Shown piece after piece: positions 17,535 to 27,500 of a DNA stretch of 27,500 nucleotides; the stretch's first letter is position 1; each line of letters starts with the position of its first letter. A model generated the notes under the pieces. That model ran no database searches. It worked only from the letters and a program-made list of their open reading frames with translations, and was not told the DNA's origin. Source of the stretch: Mesostigma viride (Eukaryota; Streptophyta; Mesostigmatophyceae; Mesostigmatales; Mesostigmataceae); assembly GCA_009746045.1 (NCBI GenBank), contig RPFO01000078.1, positions 998,016-1,025,515 of the forward strand. The letters run 5' to 3'. The position numbers and the translations under genes were made by a program.

Positions 17535-18127
17535 GTGGGAGGGGGGTTGGCCGGCCCTCAAGAAGACGTCGGTTGCCTGCTGGAGGCGGGCGGGGTCCAG
17601 GTTGATGGTCCCCCGCTCATACGGGGACATCAGGGCGCGCAGGCCCTCGATCGACAGTTTGCAGCTGGTTAGCTGTTAACTGCTGGTCTTGCAGCGAGGC
17701 CAGCTGAGCCTGTAGAATGGCTAGCTGTTCTTGTATATCCCCCGCCCTTGGGGGGGCCTCAGCAGGTTGGGTGGGTGCCCTGGGCACCTCTGGAACTCCC
17801 CCCAGGGCCTCCTGGGGTCCTGGCTGGCCACCCCCCCTGGGTGGGGAGGGGGCCCCAACCCACAGGGCGAACCTGGGGTGGTGGGGGAGGGGGAGGGGGG
17901 GCCGTGGTGGCCCGGGGGGAGGCCGGGGGGGTCCGGTTGACCCCACTAGGTCCAGCCCCAGCGGTGGAGGGGCGGGCAGGGGTGTCTGCCGCCGCTCTCC
18001 TCGCTGCCTCCTCCTTGAGGAGCCTTTTCATCTCCTTGCGTACCTCATGTTCGCGGAGGGCAGCCTGAAAGGCCGCCTCATCCGTAGGAATGTCAGGGAG
18101 GGGGTTGCCCATGATCATGGCCTCCAT
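17535..18127 (-). pseudogene. Copia-1 Gag, N-terminal half
   Basis: The minus frame starts at Met codon 18127 (MEAMIMGNPLPDIPTDEAAF). It forms a charged helix (ALREHEVRKEMKRLLKEEAA), then a long Pro/Gly/Ala-rich segment with eight consecutive Pro. A second coiled coil follows (EQLAILQAQLASLQDQQLTA) and, after a frameshift near 17660, YERGTINLDPARLQQATDVF. The GC-rich codon use matches Copia-1. The last segment resembles KKESKINIAGLPEGHTIEQA of Copia-2, so the two Gag N-termini overlap in content at the junction. Upstream the frame stays open through the microsatellite as poly-Val. Confidence 0.6.
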
Positions 18128-18143
18128 GCTTTGCTGTAGACTA

Positions 18144-18325
<182 letters not shown>

Positions 18326-18427
18326 AGGCGCCGGGTGTGTTTGCCGAGCGCACGGCTCCGATGATTCTATTTTCCTAGCGCCGTATATACTACCGGCCTC
18401 CTCAAAAAGCCAAGCGCACTCCTTTTT

Positions 18428-18461
18428 CCAGATAAATAGGTGTACGTTTATTCCAAATATA
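18428..18461. repeat. Paralogue of the SINE target site without insert
   Basis: Reads CCAGATAAATAGGTGTAC then GTTTATTCCAAATATA. The same bases flank the SINE in the hAT element (7668-7685 and 8018-8034, with one extra T). A single AGGTGTAC is present here, as expected for an unoccupied copy. The flanking DNA further out differs. Confidence 0.7.
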
Positions 18462-18508
18462 ACCAATAGTTAATCCCTGCTAAGCCTAGGGTATCAAGAT
18501 GTCAGTGG

Positions 18509-18750
18509 CTAAAACGGAGCCTTGCTAGACCACGGAAGCCACTGGACTTCTAATGGGTTGTCATTGGGCATGTGGGTAAAGATCTTGTTTTTGCCCATGA
18601 GGTCATGAAAGTCGATCTCAAGTGGGCTGGGCTTATCCTAGTGGTCCGCGCCAGGGTCCCAGATTTTGTTTTGTTCATTTGCAACCATCCAATATCGTCG
18701 CATGCCAGAATTCCATAGATAAATGAAGCTCACTCCTTTTTATTAAGTAT
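18509..18750 (-). pseudogene. Possible decayed C-terminal exon
   Basis: A minus frame bounded by TAA near 18735 and ending at TAG (18509-18511) reads FIYLWNSGMRRYWMVANEQ..., one internal TAG, then PLEIDFHDLMGKNKIFTHMP and ...EVQWLPWSSKAPF. Its aromatic and charged composition is protein-like, and the internal stop would make it dead. I recognise no domain. It could equally be a chance frame; there is no splice or homology support. Confidence 0.25.
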
Positions 18751-19880
18751 ACTGGCGACGGGGCGGATTTGCATGGACTGAGCTCGCTCCGCCATGACCC
18801 ACGTCTGTCAGAGCCCCGTCGGACCAATTGAAACTTGGAGTGGATAGTTTTGTTGTGACGTCCCCCCTCCTCTAGAAAAACCAAAATTGAAAGCATTGGT
18901 GGTAGCCCGGCGTAGCCCGGTCTACAATGCTACAATTATACATGGAAATTGTTACGATAGAGTACCATTGTAGACTGCGTGACTGGGTCACGTAGATCAC
19001 ATCCGAATTCTATTTTGATAGGCGGAATCGACAGATCTCCGTGAGAGGATTCTGGATCATACCTCAGACACCGGAAAGTCCGTTTCCGGTAATCCGGTTA
19101 TGTGATGGTAGGCCTGCAACTTGCAAGGCAGGTGAAAATGGCTATGTGTCATCACATGGGCTTATATAAGTCAAGACAGGCCAAGTAGGAGGTTGGGGGG
19201 TCCGTTCTCAAGTCGTCGTAGCGCAATCGACAGATCTCGACGAGGGCATTCAGAATCTGGATTTTCATGCCAGGAACGGTCAATATTTGGACGGCAGGGG
19301 TCAAAAACCGAACGCCCGAAATTAATTACTTCGCCAAAATGTGCTTTTGCGCTACGTTAGACCAGGCTACCGCCAATGCCTTCAAATGCAAATAAAAACA
19401 AATTCACTCTTCTTGTCCCCTGGAACGAATCGATTCGGCCCCTAGATAGCTGTAGCATATCCAGCTAAGTGTTAGCATCACCATTCCATCAGATCCATCG
19501 CATGTTCCCCTGATCCCCTCCCACTGAGGACTTAATTGTAGACATGCTCACGTGACGCAGCCACGTGTCCATTTTTAATGATTTTTAAATGTAAATTAAA
19601 TTAAACGTGCCGATTTTTGTCACGAGAACAACTCGTGGTCGAAAATCGCCACGAGGCCGGTTGAGGGGTTAACAACATAGTGGATTTCTGGCCTGCGCTG
19701 CATCCTTGACAATGGCCCCAGAGTCTCTACGGCAACAGTGTAGCTGTGCTTCATGGCGCATGAGGAACCTGGCGTGCAATTGAGAATTCTCGAAGTCTAT
19801 CCCCAGCTTAATTATATATTCGCCCTCTGCAGCGGCTCGTGTACAGCTATACATATATATATATATGAAATAAGAATAAC
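18751..19880. other. Intergenic DNA upstream of the receptor gene
   Basis: No gene seen. AATCGACAGATCTC occurs twice (about 19026 and 19226), each followed by a loosely similar stretch with ATTC and CTGGAT, so two related repeat fragments lie 200 bp apart. A TA-rich tract (CATATATATATATATG, about 19852-19867) lies 15-30 bp before the start codon of the next gene. Confidence 0.6.
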
Positions 19881-20177
19881 ATGAGGGGCACAATAACCAA
19901 CTACACGGTGCAGTCCGGTGGCGTGGCAAAAGTTATGCCGCACCCGCGGCTTAAACAAAAGAAGACGCAGCTAATTGTGTCGATCGGGAGCTCCATTTCT
20001 CACCGCTTGATCATTATCAAAGCGCGACTTGTGCTTTTAGTGGTTTTTTGTGCAGCCATCATGATCACAGCTATGCTGACGTGGAAGTTCTCTTTAAAAG
20101 CCACCGAAAGCTCTTGCAACAATGTGTCTCTTCAGCTCCGCCGGGACGTCACACACGGTGCCATGAAGGAACTGAAG
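19881..20177 (+). CDS. Receptor gene exon 1 (tail, TM1)
   Basis: Starts at ATG after an in-frame TGA and a TA-rich leader. It encodes residues 1-99. KARLVLLVVFCAAIMITAML is the membrane span, followed by a helix (SLQLRRDVTHGAMKELK) expected to lead into the sensor domain. Ends AAG before GTGAGC, phase 0. Confidence 0.7.
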
Positions 20178-23100
20178 GTGAGCGCTAGCACTTGAACTGC
20201 CATGCCTAGCTAGGCCTGAACCATGCATATGGTTAATCAGTGACGTAGGTGTATAATGCAGATTCCTTGGTCCATGATGTCGTGCATGGGCATCAGCATG
20301 ATCGTATTGTGTATAGCAACGCACACTTTGTGTAGTTCAGCCCGGGCTCAGGAATACAATGTACATAACCCGACTAGCTGTCGCGGTAGCAGACTAATAC
20401 CAATATGCCTACAAAGTACCGACGTTGTCAAGCTGTTCAGAGCGTTGGGTTTGGTACGCCGTCTGTTGGTGCGTGTACAGCGTGGTCGACGTGGGCTGAC
20501 AGCAAACACGCCATTGCATGGGTCAAAGTCATTAGTTAGTCATTCATGCAGTCGTCAATTCATCTCAGCTCAGACAGGATCGAAATGCAAATCGCCAAAT
20601 TAAAATTGCTCCCTCAGTGGTGCAAGCGTCCTTGCTATTATGCGGTGCCACGCTTGCCAGCCAGTCCAGACGGTAGAGTGCCTACTCTACCGTCTACCAA
20701 TATGTGACATCAGGCTGTTCTGCATGATCGCCCGCCTGCAGCTTGAGGCTTGGTCATGCGAAGATTACGTACGTTACTTCATAATTACATAAAAGTAAAA
20801 ATGGGCCGGCTACCACTCATCATGTGGTTGCGAGCCATGTCTCAAATTTCAGTTAGGAGACAAAAGATATGGGGCCTTAACAGCATTGATGGCCGTATTA
20901 ATAATACGAGCTCGGCACTCGATCAGTGTGGGTATAGTACCAGGCATTGTGATGTTGTGCTTCGGTTCTCAAAATTATTGCAGTCGCTTGTATGTATGCA
21001 TGCGCATGACCAGTTTCCATATAATAAGAGGAAGAATTATATTTACTGGTCATCTTCTGTAGAAGGTGGTCCGACCAGGCCTAGTACCCTGCCCTGCACT
21101 ACCCCCCATCGCTTCACCTCGCCTTCCCGTAATAATATTTCATTTTCAAGTTTTAAGACTGGTACTTGAATCCTTCAATTACTCTTGACAATTGGCCCTC
21201 CCCGATGCACCCACAAGCCCTGCTGGCAAATATGCCATACGATGCCAGATAACCATGGCAGTGCGTGTTTTGTCCTTGCGTACGTACGATACACGTGCGT
21301 TAGAGAACGTGTACCTTCTTTGGATCCTCTGCTGAACATTACTGCGCTACAAGCGAGTATAACCGTCAAATGCTCTATGGCGCCTCTATAGGCCCCATGG
21401 TTTGTGTATGTGGGGCCGGGGGGGGGGGGGGGGGGGGGGTGGGGTGGGGTGATTTAATAGTTGGAATTGCGGTTCCTCATACACGTCGCTAATAATGTGA
21501 GCGGCGGGCATGAATATGCCCCTTATGAGGCCATGCTATGCTCTGAATATGAGAAGAGCTACTGGCTGAATGTTGCACACCTTCTAGCACATTTTCCCAT
21601 TTTAATGCCCCAAACTCGTTGGCTAGCGTAGTCCTCACGCATTAGAGAATGCCGTTTGTACTTTCCCCCGGCCCGGCGCGTATCTACCCGTACTTTTGGT
21701 CGGCTCGATGGCATACCGAATAATTGTACAAAGTATTTGACTGTGTGGCCCAGGAAGGAGAAGTCAACCCCCGTAGCTTTTGACCCACACCCGCAAAGGC
21801 CTGTCAAGCCTCTCACTCACCGTAGTAGTTGATTTGCGTGCACCCCTTGGGGCACTAGTAGTCACCCCCCTTTGCCCTGTCTCATATGCCCCACTCCCAT
21901 CTCTTCAAGCCCGGCCTTTCCACTGCTTGATATGCACATGCCCATAACATATGCCACTGACATCCCTGTCAGTTCATTCTGAACTATACAGTATTATTCA
22001 GAATGTTTCAGAATTTTTCAGAACCATTCAGGAATTGTTCAGAATCAATGTGTGGGACTATGATTGCCCGGCCTGCCCGCCCTTGTGTCCCCAATGCCCC
22101 CCCTCCCCCCCCTTCCCCCTCCCCCCCTCACACCAGGCCTTCCTCGAGCGCGCCTCTGTGGCTGGCTACGGTCTCTACCGAGCGCTCAACAGTCTCGGCG
22201 TCGAGTTCACGCGCGAGGCGTTCCCCGCCGTGCTCCTCCCCCTGATGTGGGGAACCTTCTCCACCAACCCCGAGTTTGGGTCCGTCTTAATTGGCACGCG
22301 TGAAGATGTTCAGGGAGGCTACCGCCGTTATGGCCCGGAAACAACCATCCTGGGCAATCGTGAAGCGGTCGGGGTTCCCTCGCCCGCCAACGACACCTTG
22401 CACACGATGTTTGGTTACATTCCAGACCCTGTCATGGGGCGGCCCCTTTTGGACGGCCCTATAGTCAAGATGTGTGCGATCGGGTCATGCCCAGCTGTCA
22501 TGGACCCCGCGGTGTACATCCCGCCATCTATCGCGCCCACGAAAGGGCCCGCGTGGGCGATCGGCGCCACCAGCCCCGAGCACAGTATCAAGATGAGCAT
22601 GGCCATCAGTACGTGCAACATGTGTGCGCTAGGATTAGATGGCCTGGCCATGAGACGAGCATGAGCATGGTCATCAGTAGTACGCGCATGGCGCGCACTA
22701 GCTGACATTTGTTGGGTGGCTGTAGCAGCTAGCCTTGATCAGGTCAGCTTTGCACGAGACGTCGCTTGGGTTGGCGGGCTATTTCTCTTTTTGATGCTAA
22801 GTTTTCTTGCAGGTCATGTGGGCCGGGTGTTGCTAGGAATGCGTGCAGTGGGGCATGCTTCCCCTACCCAAACACCTACAGAGTATAGCCGCCCATCCGT
22901 TTACCTCCACCACTTCCACCTGCTCCTCTCTTTAATCCTTTCCTGGGACTTCTGTGTTTGCACCTCTCCTTTGATCGCCCCCCGCCCCCACCCCCCGGCC
23001 TCCCTCAAGCCCCCGAAATGTCGCCATCCACTGCGGTCCTCCCACCTGCAGCACCGCCACCATCCCTTTGGGCTAGCTGCTGTTGTCAATTCCACGGACC

Positions 23101-26100
23101 TCTAGTTGTGTCCTTCATGCCTTGATCGTTGGGCGTGCCCCTCCCCCCTCCCCAATGTCTCCCTCCCACCTCTCACACACCACCAGCTCTGCCACTGTTT
23201 CTGTCATCACAGATGCTGGTTGCTCAGCAACTCTCTGGCCCATGCGCATGCACTGAGCACAACACGTATAGCATGGCACCATAGACTCTGCCGCTGGACA
23301 CGAGTTGGGCGGTGCAAAGTGCATGTGGAGACACTAGAAGAAAACGTGGCTGCGGAGATGGCAATGTTCCCGGTAATAATGCCCTTCCGTCTGCAGGCAT
23401 GACTTGTAGGCGGGATGTTGGGGGGTGTTGTAAACCTCCTAGGGTAGGGATATCCGCCGGTAATCTAAACTCTCGAGCCTTTGAGTGCTTTTTGAAACTG
23501 GGTTCAGTGGGTTGTTGGATACCGTCCCTTCGCCGCTGCGACTTCAGGTCCGCAAAAGCTCTGGACGATACATCATACTAGTACCATGTGATACGATACG
23601 TCATACTGGTACTATGTGATACAATGTATCATACTAGTACTATGTGATACGGTGCAACATGCTGCTATTTGGTATCGCGCGCTCCACTTGCCAAGTTAGC
23701 GCATGCCAGTCTCAAGGAGGCTCGACATCATGGAATATGTCAGCTAGATCATACCATGTCAAGAACGCGGTCGATTTCCATGGCTGCCCCCCTCCTGTGT
23801 GCTGTCCGGGCGCATGAGGTATACTTGGTTCAACATGGGCGTCGTAACCGATGAGTGGTGTATGTATCGAAGTGCGTTTGCGTTTTGTGGCCTGGGTGAA
23901 ACAGGGCATGGAAGCCGATCGAGCGTGTGTCTGGCTCATGAACCCGTGGAATTCCCCGCCCACTAATCCAGCGTCCGTAACAGAAGATCCACCAGCCCGC
24001 GCACTAGTTACCACGAAACCCCTTTCCTTACGATCCCATATTGGCCACGTGGGTTGTGGCATGTTATGCCGCGACTTATGTGTCGTGGTGGCACAAAATG
24101 ACAGCATCGTCGCTGGAGCCCACCCTGTCGGTGATAGTTAGCTTCAAGGACAAGAACGGGGGACAGCGCGCTGTCCTCTCCGTCGCCGCTAGCTCCTCCA
24201 CGCGGCTTCGGGAGTTCCTGCAGACGCCATCCCTCGTGCAACACTTCAACGGCCGCATATTCATCGTGGAAGGCGCCAGCATGCGCATGCTGTCCGCGAC
24301 CCGCGGTCTTCTGTACACGCCGCCGGTGGCCCCCGGGGCGCGCCCGACATTCCTCTCCGCGGTGAACTCGAGCGATGATGTCATCCGTGAGACGGCCAGG
24401 TAAGCGGCAATAGGTTGTTGTTGTTAGCCCCTTCGCCATTAGCGCGCATGGCGGCAAGGCAAGCGGTCTCCCCCCTTTTCTCAGGGGGGTACATGCCCCC
24501 TTTGTTTTGCCCAAGTCAAGCTTGTTTGCGCGTTCCTGGGTATATGTGGGAGCATTCTTGGGTGCATGTGGGTGGCCGGATGTCTGGGTGGCACACTGTT
24601 TTGGAGGGGTCGAAGCGGAGGGTCAGGGTGCGGGGTGGGAATGGAAGTTTAAAAAACTTGCAAAGGGACAGTTTCACCTCTGCACTACTTGGCGCTCCGT
24701 TATCTAGAACTAGCAGAAACCAAGCCCCTCACCCTGTTCATGGACATATAAACAGACATGTTCATCGATTTCCCATTCTGAGTTGTCCCAGTGGTCTAAT
24801 CGCCTACACCTGCACACAAGAAACTCAATGGGGTAAGCCCTGGCAGAGATCCTCTCTGTGTCATGTATAGAGAAGGAACATTAACTTTATGATAAATAAA
24901 CTATAGTAAGCTGACCTCCTTGCATGAGATTCTGTATCCTTGGGAGGTCATGATGTGGACGGTGCTGCTGCTATTATAAACTCTTGTACACGAACGGGAG
25001 GCATGCTTGTGATGAACGTTAGCTTGCAATGCTTTCCCTGCATTGGCGGATATACCCACGTGGGTGTTCTTTGGCTGTGGAGCAGCAAACCCTTAGTAGG
25101 CGAGAAGGCAGTCCAGCTGAATTAAGCAGCATGTTCTCTTGATCACTAGGCTGTAAGTGATGGCAACAAGACATGCATGCAGGGCAAGCTTGCTGACAGC
25201 ATGCAAACAAGGCGTCTTTTTGGCAACATGGAATCGCCTCTCAATCCAGGCATTCCTTCATTTAGCCTGGGTTTGGGCATTCCTTGGTTTGGCCTGTGTT
25301 TGACATTCCTTTATTCAGCCTGTGTTTGGGGCTGGCTCTCTCTAAGAATGCAGGACATGCATTGCCGATTTCCCGATATAGTACTGCCTCTTTTCGACCT
25401 CCTTTCCTACCTCTTTTCTACCTTCTTTCCTACCCTCTTTCCTACCTTCTTTCTTACATTCTTTCCTACCTCTTTTCTACCTCCTTTCATACTTTTTGCC
25501 TCCATTCATACCTTTTTGCCTCTTTTCAACCTCCTTTGACACCTCTTTTTTAGCTTGAGCATGCCGCTTTGTCCTCATGTGCATGTAGATGCCAGTCACT
25601 GTCCCGGTGACAGTTGTTGTAAGAGCTTTCTGACGCTCCGTCTGGTACCTTGTGTCAATCCCTCGGTATGTCCCGGCTCCACGCAGGTACATGAACGCGA
25701 CATATGGAGAGCAGATGTTCACGCACCCCCTCGAAACACGCGCCCGCTTAGGTGACCATGGCACTCACTTTGTCACCACGACGCCGCTGGATTATGAAGG
25801 CCTGCAGCTGGTGGTATTTCTGGCAGTGCCTCGAGAGGAGTTCAGTGGGGAGATCGAGGAATCCCGCCGGCGGGGACTCATCTTCACCATGATCATCGTC
25901 ATCGTCATGTTGGTCGTGGGTGGCTTGGCCATGTGCATCTCCACCACGGGCGTGAGCAAGAAGCTGGAGACGCAGGAGAAGGACCTCAACGAAGCATCGG
26001 CCGCAAATAAGGTAAGGCAAGAGGTGATACACGTGCGGCCAAAGTTACCTAGCAGCAAGGTTGGGCAAGTAGGGTCTGTGCACGGCAAAGAGGGCATGCT

Positions 26101-27500
26101 GTGTGTGTAGGTGCACACCTCATGCCTTCACATAACCAGAACCTCAACGATTGAATACCTGCGGCAGAGCTGATTGGTGTCAGTCTAGTAAATTCGTGAA
26201 TTGTCACTCAGCTGATAGTAGTAAGTAATGTGTTTATGGCTACGAGTATAGTCTGTCATCTACAGACTATGTTACAGACTGTCGTTTACTATGTTACAAC
26301 TGACATTGACCCCGGCATGATTCAAGCCGGCATCCCACCTATCGGAAACGCAAGCGCTCACAGACACCGTAGAGCTAAGATCCCCCAGCATTATTGCCGG
26401 CCTGTTGTCTGTCGTGGGTGCCATGTATCAACCTATCAATGATCGTGCCATCTTTGCATCACGGAACATGTGGACTTGGCAAATTCCTGCTCGCTCGCAT
26501 GCTGTCTGAGTGAATCGCCGCAAGATGCTGTCGAAGAGGCCCAGCTAATAATTGCATCGCTTGCAAACGCGTCTCATCCTGCAAGCGTATGCTCATGTGT
26601 TACTTATGCGCCTGTGTTGAACCAAATTCTGGATATTTAAGTGATATCGATGGCCAAAGCCCCAGTGAGAGAGGAAGGGTCCCTCTACTTGTATCTGCCC
26701 CTGTGCCCGCCTGCCAGCCGGCCTGACTGCTGTCCTGGCCGCACCTTCGTTGCTGTGAGCTTTCTCCTTGCTTTGACAGGTATAACAACACGCCAGCCGC
26801 GTTACGAGTTCTCCTGCCCTGTGACAAACTGAGCACTCAACCTTTCTTATGGCCTGCCCAACCGTTGCATGTGCCCACGCACCCAATGGGGGAACTGTGC
26901 CAACTGTGGGACCGGGATGGGTGCACGTGCTGCCTGGGCCAGCGTTGAGGGCGCCCAGTCACCTGACTAGCGGGCGTCATACAAGGTGTCAAATCGCCAT
27001 TGGTGTTTGCTTTGTGTGAATAAAGGGGACGTTCCCTTGTAGTGGCTAGCGCGGGAAAATGATTCTGTAAGGGGTGCCATACTGGACACGATTATTGTGC
27101 TGATTATCGTTTGCTATTATCGTCCGTGCCGCAAAATTGGAGCTTTTAATAAAATCTTGTGTAACTTCATACTACTAATATAAAACTTCCCTCCCCATAT
27201 GCCATGAAGATGCTGAATAACTTATTGCATTCATGAACCTGAATGACTAATGACACTGACGGTGCGGGCTTATACTGGTTCCGCCACACACACCCATTCA
27301 TGCATCCTTGGGTTGTGTGCTTTTCGATGTGCCCCACGAGCCTTCCAATGCTCACTATGCAGGCGCTGAGGGAGCAGCTGCTGGTCATGACGCAGGTGTA
27401 CGCGGAGGACTGGGCGCAGGTTGACATGGGCACCCCCCTGGAGAAGCTCACGGCGATCATCAAGCGGCTGCGGCCGGGACGCTTCCTCTCGCACGCGCAG
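19881..27500 (+). CDS. Cache-type transmembrane receptor, five exons visible, 3' end off the window
   Basis: The spliced model (19881-20177, 22137-22608, 24105-24399, 25687-26011, 27363-27500) gives 509 codons without a stop, and every GT-AG junction fits in phase (0, 1, 2, 0). Residues 1-48 are a basic cytoplasmic tail and about 49-68 form TM1. About 70-417 are an extracellular Cache-like sensor domain, with RIFIVEGASMRMLSATRGLL and PLDYEGLQLVVFLAVPREEF as the most typical segments. About 419-440 form TM2. A coiled-coil linker (VSKKLETQEKDLNEA...ALREQLLVM) ends in MGTPLEKLTAIIKRLRPG. This topology is known from green-algal receptor nucleotide cyclases, cyclic-nucleotide phosphodiesterases and hybrid kinases. 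The TPLEKLT...LRP linker makes me lean to a phosphodiesterase or cyclase output, but that domain is outside the window. TGA lies in frame 15 bases before the chosen ATG. Confidence 0.75.
20668..20695. repeat. Perfect 12-bp hairpin in intron 1
   Basis: Arms AGACGGTAGAGT (20668-20679) and ACTCTACCGTCT (20684-20695) with the loop GCCT. No U-tract or other RNA-gene context. Confidence 0.85.
21412..21450 (+). repeat. G-run, intron 1
   Basis: GGGGCC, then 22 consecutive G (21418-21439), then TGGGGTGGGGTG. It lies on the non-template strand of the receptor gene and could form G-quadruplexes. The length of such a run is often uncertain in assemblies. Confidence 0.9.
21969..22046 (+). repeat. TTCAGAA cluster, intron 1
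   Basis: Five TTCAGAA or near copies spaced about 10-12 bp apart (ATTCAGAATG, TTTCAGAATT, TTTCAGAACC, ATTCAGGAAT, TTCAGAATC), ending about 90 bp before the exon 2 acceptor. Confidence 0.7.
22137..22608 (+). CDS. Receptor gene exon 2 (sensor domain, N-terminal half)
   Basis: The acceptor CACCAG follows a strong C/T tract (22085-22130). It encodes residues 100-256 plus one base: RASVAGYGLYRALNSLGVEF, FPAVLLPLMWGTFSTNPEFG, SVLIGTREDVQGGYRRYGPE and a Cys-containing loop (CAIGSCPAV) that may be disulphide-bonded. The donor is taken as GTACGT at 22609, because it joins in phase to exon 3; this donor is the least certain junction of the model. Confidence 0.7.
23572..23655 (+). repeat. 28-bp tandem repeat, three units, intron 2
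   Basis: Units 23572-23599, 23600-23627 and 23628-23655 share the pattern TCATACTNGTACYATGTGATAC with a few substitutions. Nothing else is recognised in intron 2 (22609-24104). Confidence 0.88.
24105..24399 (+). CDS. Receptor gene exon 3 (sensor domain, C-terminal half)
   Basis: Residues 257-354 plus two bases: SSLEPTLSVIVSFKDKNGGQ, SSSTRLREFLQTPSLVQHFN, GRIFIVEGASMRMLSATRGL and FLSAVNSSDDVIRETAR. The pattern of short strands with a (V/F)VEG...ML(S/A)AT block is typical of Cache-like sensors. Acceptor GACAG, donor CCAG before GTAAGC. The frame is open further upstream, so an alternative acceptor is possible. Confidence 0.72.
25249..25328 (+). repeat. 27-bp degenerate tandem repeat, intron 3
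   Basis: Three units of the type GGCATTCCTTNNTTTRGCCTG followed by TGTTT, at 25249-25274, 25275-25301 and 25302-25328. Confidence 0.75.
25384..25556 (+). repeat. Polypyrimidine minisatellite, intron 3
   Basis: About 170 bp of CCTCTTTTCTA / CCTTCTTTCCTA units, almost purine-free on the plus strand. It ends 130 bp before the exon 4 acceptor. Confidence 0.85.
25687..26011 (+). CDS. Receptor gene exon 4 (end of sensor, TM2, linker)
   Basis: Residues 355-463. Completes the Arg codon from exon 3 and continues YMNATYGEQMFTHPLET. It includes HFVTTTPLDYEGLQLVVFLA, TM2 (LIFTMIIVIVMLVVGGLAMC) and the charged coil VSKKLETQEKDLNEASAANK. Acceptor CACGCAG, donor AAG before GTAAGG. The two flanking splice phases match without adjustment, which makes this the best-supported exon. 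Confidence 0.8.
26012..27362 (+). other. Intron 4
   Basis: 1,351 bp, GT-AG, between exons that join in phase 0. I see no repeat, RNA gene or foreign element in it. Confidence 0.6.
27363..27500 (+). CDS. Receptor gene exon 5 (linker, incomplete)
   Basis: Residues 464-509, acceptor TATGCAG. ALREQLLVMTQVYAEDWAQV continues the coil in phase 0; MGTPLEKLTAIIKRLRPG is a helix-rich segment of the kind that precedes catalytic domains in algal receptor enzymes. It is open to the last base. Confidence 0.72.

Noticed and set aside
20256-20603. Extra exon in intron 1
   Set aside because: Exon 1 joins exon 2 in phase without it, and the frame has no sensor-domain character.
22716-23402. Extra exons in intron 2
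   Set aside because: Frames are C-rich or short, and the chosen donor and acceptor already match in phase; RNA evidence could change this.

Overview
This looks like nuclear DNA of a eukaryote, most likely a chlorophyte green alga. The reasons are a five-exon, GC-rich gene with GT-AG introns of 1.3-2 kb, encoding a membrane receptor of a style I associate with volvocalean algae, and a dense nest of eukaryotic transposable elements beside it. The species cannot be named from the sequence, and the algal placement is inference from protein style, not a search.

Positions 1-18.3 kb are a transposon-in-transposon stack on the minus strand. The oldest layer is a GC-rich, decayed Copia-type element ('Copia-1'). 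Its gag, integrase, protease, reverse transcriptase and RNase H pieces run from about 18.1 kb down to the left window edge. It is split by a palindromic element of 1,088 bp (344-1431), a young non-autonomous LTR element (3522-6178), a hAT-like element (6306-8375), a CACTA-type MITE (8874-9352) and the body of a second, AT-richer Copia relative ('Copia-2', about 10.34-17.53 kb). Copia-2 carries a 1.07-kb array of a tRNA-like SINE (11953-13027) and a 1.7-kb unidentified insertion (about 15600-17284). A single copy of the same SINE sits inside the hAT element. For the palindrome, hAT, CACTA and SINE-array insertions, removing the insert plus one target duplication gives back an open reading frame in the host element, which fixes those boundaries to the base.

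Both Copia relatives carry the domains in the order Gag, integrase, protease, reverse transcriptase, RNase H. The textbook Copia order is Gag, protease, integrase, RT, RNase H. Both also have HGDD where Copia RTs normally have YVDD, and DTxA instead of DTGA in the protease-like domain. Two diverged copies share these traits, so I think this is a lineage feature and not damage.

From 18.3 to 19.9 kb there is a (ACT)n microsatellite, a short sequence matching the empty insertion site of the SINE, a possible decayed exon and otherwise non-coding DNA. From 19881 to the right edge lies the only host gene I can support, on the plus strand: five exons with matching phases (509 codons so far). They encode a short cytoplasmic tail, TM1, a large Cache-like sensor domain, TM2 and a coiled-coil linker; the output domain is beyond the window. 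Its introns hold tandem repeats, a 22-G run and a perfect hairpin.
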